A stretch of DNA of 13,288 bases from an uncultured Collinsella sp. (lineage in GTDB: Bacteria; Actinomycetota; Coriobacteriia; Coriobacteriales; Coriobacteriaceae): assembly GCA_900552345.1 (NCBI GenBank), contig URZN01000007.1, positions 1 to 13,288 of the forward strand, in the 5' to 3' direction. The translations under genes were made by a program, and so were the position numbers. The notes beneath the pieces were generated by a model. It was not told the origin of the DNA. It saw only the letters and a program-made list of their open reading frames with translations, and searched no databases. This document shows, one piece after another, positions 10,186-13,288 of the stretch; within the stretch, counting starts at the first letter, position 1; each line of letters opens with the position of its first letter.

Positions 10186-10400
10186 CTGGGACAGGCTTTC
10201 CGCCAGACAGTTGTTGCGGAAAGCCTGCCCCGTTTTGAGCGCTCATTCTGGGGCACAGTTTCCGCTAGACAGCTCAACCGGAAACTGTGCCCCATTATTT
10301 TGCCGAATTCTGGGTCGCGCTTTCCCAGAGGACCCCCTTTGGGAAAGCGCGACCCGTTCTGGACCCAGATTCCGGGACGCACTTTCCGCGACGCCCGGTC
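10186..10400. repeat. Tandem array of hairpin units with exact 62-nt period
   Basis: Three complete units (10186-10247, 10248-10309, 10310-10371) and a shortened fourth (from 10372) each begin C[TC]GGG and carry C-N3-4-TTTCC. Each full unit folds into a 15-16 bp stem: 10188-10203 with 10216-10231 (one mismatch), 10250-10264 with 10279-10293 (perfect), 10312-10326 with 10341-10355 (perfect). Stem sequences differ between units but pairing is kept. Loops of units 1 and 2 share AGACAG. The fourth keeps only a short CCGGG/CCCGG stem (10372-10376 / 10394-10398). It fills most of the 307-nt convergent gap between the LacI gene and aspS. It looks like a REP-like repeat array; no spacer structure, so not CRISPR. 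Confidence 0.75.
10188..10236 (+). terminator. Probable terminator of the LacI-family gene (first array hairpin)
   Basis: The first hairpin starts 7 nt after the stop codon and is followed by GTTTTG on the plus strand. The second hairpin is likewise followed by ATTATTTTG (10294-10302) and may back it up. Terminator function is inferred from the stem plus short T-runs. Confidence 0.65.
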
Positions 10401-10430
10401 ACCCTATATACCCTCACAATCTCGGCGCAT

Positions 10431-10465
10431 AAAAAACGAGGGAAGGCACACGTCCTTCCCTCGTT
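10431..10465 (-). terminator. Rho-independent terminator of aspS
   Basis: Perfect 12-bp stem AACGAGGGAAGG (10435-10446) / CCTTCCCTCGTT (10454-10465), 7-nt loop, followed on the minus strand by a T-run (10431-10436 together with the stem end). It lies about 23 nt after the aspS stop. Confidence 0.92.
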
Positions 10466-10488
10466 GCAAGCAATATGTAGCCGCTTGC

Positions 10489-12276
10489 CTACATCAGGCG
10501 CAGGCTGACGTCCTTGAGCTGGGCGCCGGAAACGGCACTCGGAGCACCCGACATAAGGTCGGAGCCACTGGCCGTCTTGGGGAACGCCATGACGTCGCGG
10601 ATGGAGTCGGAACCGGTGAGCAGCATGCACACGCGGTCCAGACCCAGAGCGAAACCGCCCATCGGGGGCGCACCAAACTTGAGGGCCTCCATGAGGAAGC
10701 CAAACTGAGACTCGGCGCGCTCCTCGGTAAAGCCCAGGAGCTTGAGCATGGACATCTGCATCTCGGCGTTGTGGATACGCATACCGCCGCCGCCGGCCTC
10801 AAAGCCGTCCATGACAAAGTCGTAGGTGCACGAACCGGCTGCCAGCGGATCGGCCTCGATCTTGGCGATGTCGGTCTCGGTCGGCAGGGTAAAGGGCTGA
10901 TGCTCGGCAGCATAGGCCTTGCGATCCTCGTCCCAATGGAACAGCGGGAAGTTGACGACCCACAGGAAGTCGTGACCCTCGCGCTTGATCTCGAGCGCAT
11001 TGGCCATGTGGGAACGCATGCCGCCCAGGATCTCGTCGGAGAGCAGGCGCGGGCCGGCGGCGAACATCACAAGGTCGCCGGGCTCGACGTCCATGCGCTC
11101 GCGCAGAGCCGCCATCTCCTCGTCCGAGAAGAACTTGACGATGGGGCTGTTGATGGAGCCGTCCTCACGGAAGGCGATCCAAGCCAGGCCCTTGGCGCCA
11201 AACGTGGAGGCCACGCCGGCAAGCTTATCGATCTTGGCACGTGCCCAGGCGCCGGCGCCCTTGGCGTTGATGGCCTTGACGACAGAGCCCTCCTCGTTTG
11301 CGGCAGTCGCAAAGACCTTGAACTTGGAGTTGGCAAAGATGTCGGTCAGGTCGACCAGGTGCATGCCATAGCGGGTATCGGGCTTATCGGAGCCATAGGT
11401 GTCCATGGCATCCCAGTAGTTCATGCGACGCAGCGGCGTGGGCATCTCGACACCCATGCGGCCGAAAGCATCGGCAAGAACCTCCTCGAGCGCGCTCATG
11501 ACATCGTTCTGGTCCACGAAGGACATCTCGATATCGACCTGGGTGAACTCGGGCTGACGGTCGGCACGCAGGTCCTCGTCGCGGAAGCACTTGGCAACCT
11601 GGTAGTAGCGCTCGACGCCACCGACCATGAGCAGCTGCTTCAGGAGCTGCGGGGACTGCGGCAGGGCGTAGAAGTTACCCGGCTGAATACGGCTGGGAAC
11701 GATGAAGTCGCGAGCGCCCTCGGGCGTGGACTTGAACAGGGAGGGCGTCTCGACCTCCATGAACTCACGGTTGTGCAGCGCCTCGCGAATGGCAAAGGTA
11801 AAGTCGGAGCGCAGCTTGAGGTTGGCCATCATCTCGGGACGACGGAGGTCCAGATAGCGATAGCGCAGGCGGGTGTCCTCGCTCGTCTCGATGCCGTCCT
11901 CGATCTGGAACGGCGGGGTGACGGACGTGTTGAGCACCTCGGCGTGGTCGGTCAGGACCTCGATCTCGCCGGTCGCGAGCTTGGTGTTGGTGGTCTCCTC
12001 GCCACGGGCGCGCACGACGCCGTGGATCTTGATGGGCCACTCGGGACGCATGGTCTCGGCGATCTTAAAGGCATCGCCATCGGAGTGCTCGGGGTCGAAG
12101 GTGAGCTGCGTGATGCCCTCGCGGTCGCGAAGGTCGCAGAAGATAAGGCCGCCGTGGTCGCGGCGACGGCTCACCCAACCGGTGAGGGTGACCTCTTCGC
12201 CCACGTTCTCGAAGCGAAGCTCGCCGCAGGTACGGGTGTGCATGGAATGCTCATCGATGGGACGGGTCTGGCTCAT
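10489..12276 (-). CDS. aspS: Aspartyl-tRNA synthetase (class II, bacterial type)
   Basis: Charges tRNA with aspartate in the cytosol (595 aa, normal for bacterial AspRS). Order: OB-fold anticodon-binding domain (about 12-125, with GWVSRRRDHGG and DLRDREG), class II catalytic core, and the bacterial GAD insertion domain in the middle (about 300-420). Motif 2 is FRDED at 231-235 and motif 3 is GLDR at 545-548, with the usual RDVMAFPKT following. His41 in RRRDHGG matches the residue reported in non-discriminating AspRS (P. aeruginosa H31), where E. coli has Leu, so it may also aspartylate tRNA-Asn. The ATG at 12274-12276 has AAAGGAGG about 9 nt upstream; an internal Met12 lacks a ribosome site. 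Monocistronic, with its own terminator, divergent from serB. Confidence 0.97.
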   Translation of the reverse strand: MSQTRPIDEHSMHTRTCGELRFENVGEEVTLTGWVSRRRDHGGLIFCDLRDREGITQLTFDPEHSDGDAFKIAETMRPEWPIKIHGVVRARGEETTNTKLATGEIEVLTDHAEVLNTSVTPPFQIEDGIETSEDTRLRYRYLDLRRPEMMANLKLRSDFTFAIREALHNREFMEVETPSLFKSTPEGARDFIVPSRIQPGNFYALPQSPQLLKQLLMVGGVERYYQVAKCFRDEDLRADRQPEFTQVDIEMSFVDQNDVMSALEEVLADAFGRMGVEMPTPLRRMNYWDAMDTYGSDKPDTRYGMHLVDLTDIFANSKFKVFATAANEEGSVVKAINAKGAGAWARAKIDKLAGVASTFGAKGLAWIAFREDGSINSPIVKFFSDEEMAALRERMDVEPGDLVMFAAGPRLLSDEILGGMRSHMANALEIKREGHDFLWVVNFPLFHWDEDRKAYAAEHQPFTLPTETDIAKIEADPLAAGSCTYDFVMDGFEAGGGGMRIHNAEMQMSMLKLLGFTEERAESQFGFLMEALKFGAPPMGGFALGLDRVCMLLTGSDSIRDVMAFPKTASGSDLMSGAPSAVSGAQLKDVSLRLM

Positions 12277-12303
12277 ACCAGTGATCCTCCTTTATGGATC
12301 TGT

Positions 12304-12328
12304 GCCGCCCCGTGTCGTTCCGGGCGGC
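12304..12328 (-). other. GC-rich hairpin in the aspS leader
   Basis: Perfect 7-bp inverted repeat GCCGCCC (12304-12310) / GGGCGGC (12322-12328), 11-nt loop, just upstream of the aspS ribosome site, flanked by CTGT and ACAG that could extend it imperfectly. No T-run. The rest of the 256-nt aspS-serB gap (12277-12532) has a TAAGAT-like -10 for aspS near 12372-12378 and TTGACG words near 12434 and 12453, but no confident promoter pair. Confidence 0.35.
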
Positions 12329-12532
12329 GTCGTACAGATTTGCCCAGCCTGCGTAAACCGCGCAGCCGGACATGGCGTTCTATCTTATCGCACCCGCGTC
12401 GATGTACCACGAAAAAGTAGCTCTTGCCCAAAGACTTGACGGAGACGAAACAATTGACGCACCGCGGCACCCGCCCGCGCTATTCACGTGCGACAATATG
12501 CCCCAATAAAACAGCACTTGGAAAGGCCCGTC

Positions 12533-13168
12533 ATGACTGCACGCCTCATTGTTATGGATATCGACTCCACGCTCATCAACCAGGAGGTCATCGACCTGTT
12601 GGGCGAGGAGGCCGGCGTGGGCGAGCAAGTTGCGCAAATCACCGAGCGCGCTATGCGCGGCGAGCTGGACTTTAAGCAGGCGCTCGAGGAGCGCGTGGGG
12701 CTGCTTGCCGGCTTGGACGAGAGTGTGTTCGAGCGCACCTTTGAGCGCGTGACGTTTACCCCCGGCGCGCTGGAGCTTGTGCGCTCGGCGCACAGCAAAG
12801 GCTGGAAGGTCGGCGTGGTAAGCGGCGGCTTTCACGAGGTCGCTGACAAGATCGTGGCCGCCGCGGGCATCGATTTTTGCCTGGCCAACCGTCTGGAAGT
12901 CGTGGACGGCAAGCTCACCGGCAAGCTGGCGGCAGACATTGTGACCAAGGAGTCCAAGCTCATCCAGCTGCTGGATTGGGCGGTTGAGTGCGGTGTCGAC
13001 ATGGCCCACACCGTCGCGATCGGTGACGGCGCCAACGACATCCCCATGATTCAGGCCGCGGGCACGGGCATCGCGTTTTGCGCCAAGCCCAAGACGCGCG
13101 AAGCCGCCCCGTTTGCCATCGATGAGCGCAACCTGATGCTCGCCATGGACATCATCCTGCGCGACTAG
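12533..13168 (+). CDS. serB: Phosphoserine phosphatase (HAD superfamily)
   Basis: Hydrolyses O-phospho-L-serine to serine, the last step of serine synthesis (211 aa, the short form without an ACT or extra N-terminal domain). HAD motif I is DIDST at 9-13 (nucleophile D9, acid/base D11). The cap-domain substrate segment ITERAMRGELDF lies at 36-47. Motif II is VVSGGF at 95-100 (S97). The motif III Lys is within TKESK (138-142). Motif IV is GDGANDIPM at 164-172 (D165, D169). A GTG at 12488 would add 15 unrelated residues; the ATG at 12533 is preferred because it has GAAAGG 6 nt upstream and the family pattern begins right after it. Divergent from aspS; no serA or serC nearby. A homoserine kinase or other phosphatase activity is possible but less likely. 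Confidence 0.94.
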   Translation: MTARLIVMDIDSTLINQEVIDLLGEEAGVGEQVAQITERAMRGELDFKQALEERVGLLAGLDESVFERTFERVTFTPGALELVRSAHSKGWKVGVVSGGFHEVADKIVAAAGIDFCLANRLEVVDGKLTGKLAADIVTKESKLIQLLDWAVECGVDMAHTVAIGDGANDIPMIQAAGTGIAFCAKPKTREAAPFAIDERNLMLAMDIILRD

Positions 13169-13204
13169 TCGATCTTTCTAACAAGAGAATCAGTCTGTCC
13201 TATA

Positions 13205-13238
13205 GTTTCCGAACAATTTTGTCTTAGTGTTCGGAAAC
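13205..13238. promoter_or_regulatory. Long dyad downstream of serB, candidate operator of the next gene
   Basis: Perfect 11-bp inverted repeat GTTTCCGAACA (13205-13215) / TGTTCGGAAAC (13228-13238) with a 12-nt AT-rich centre. No T-run follows, so it is a poor terminator. It sits just upstream of a possible promoter, which suggests an operator. Confidence 0.5.
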
Positions 13239-13250
13239 ATACCCTTTGAG

Positions 13251-13288
13251 TGCTAGACTTTGCGCCGTCGAAGGGAACATATATGGAT
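13251..13288 (+). promoter_or_regulatory. Possible extended -10 promoter and start of the next gene
   Basis: TGCTAGACT (13251-13259) fits an extended -10 element. AAGGGA (13271-13276) followed by ATG at 13283-13285 looks like a ribosome site and start codon of a plus-strand gene of which only two codons (Met-Asp) are in the window. Product unknown. Confidence 0.4.

Noticed and set aside
10186..10400. CRISPR array
   Set aside because: The period is regular, but units are whole hairpins with varying stems; there is no constant repeat separated by unrelated spacers, and no cas gene.
10300..12420. Long plus-strand open frame opposite aspS
   Set aside because: Antisense shadow of aspS starting within the hairpin array; low-complexity composition and no family signature.
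12450..12470. T-box riboswitch for aspS (GGGTGCCGCGG on the minus strand)
   Set aside because: It only resembles the T-box core by chance: it lies about 180 nt from the ATG, with no specifier loop and no terminator/antiterminator pair.
12488..12532. GTG start extending serB by 15 residues
   Set aside because: The extra residues are unlike the family, and the ATG at 12533 has a good ribosome site.

Overview
This GC-rich window looks like the chromosome of a gut Coriobacteriia bacterium, most likely Collinsella or a close relative. That placement is an inference from base composition, protein character, gene content and intergenic repeat style; no rRNA is present to settle it.

Layout: (1) 1-2846, minus strand: a ferrous-iron uptake operon, feoA-feoA-feoB, with feoB running off the left edge. 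Dyad sequences that look like metalloregulator sites lie upstream of the first feoA and upstream of feoB. (2) 3035-3283, minus strand: a small HPr-family phosphocarrier with the phosphorylatable His15 but Asp at the position of regulatory Ser46, followed by a strong terminator. (3) 3284-3703: mostly non-coding, with an AT-richer element of about 218 bp bounded by imperfect terminal inverted repeats, then the permease terminator. (4) 3704-5167, minus strand: an APC-superfamily amino-acid permease or antiporter of the glutamate:GABA-antiporter type. (5) 5321-8788, minus strand: a two-subunit Ebg-type beta-galactosidase (ebgA, ebgC), translationally coupled. (6) 8789-9164: divergent control region with three near-identical palindromic operators placed over the inferred ebgA promoter. 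(7) 9165-10181, plus strand: a LacI-family regulator, the obvious candidate to bind those operators. (8) 10182-10488: convergent intergenic space filled by hairpins repeated with an exact 62-nt period, plus the aspS terminator. (9) 10489-12276, minus strand: aspS. (10) 12533-13168, plus strand: serB. (11) 13169-13288: a long dyad, a possible promoter and the first codons of a probable next gene.

Functionally the window joins three transport or catabolic modules (Fe2+ uptake; beta-galactoside hydrolysis under a LacI repressor; amino-acid transport) to housekeeping genes (aspS, serB). No complete new protein system stands out. The least explained material is non-coding: the 62-nt hairpin array after the LacI gene, the 218-bp inverted-repeat element, and the HPr paralogue with a built-in Asp at position 46.
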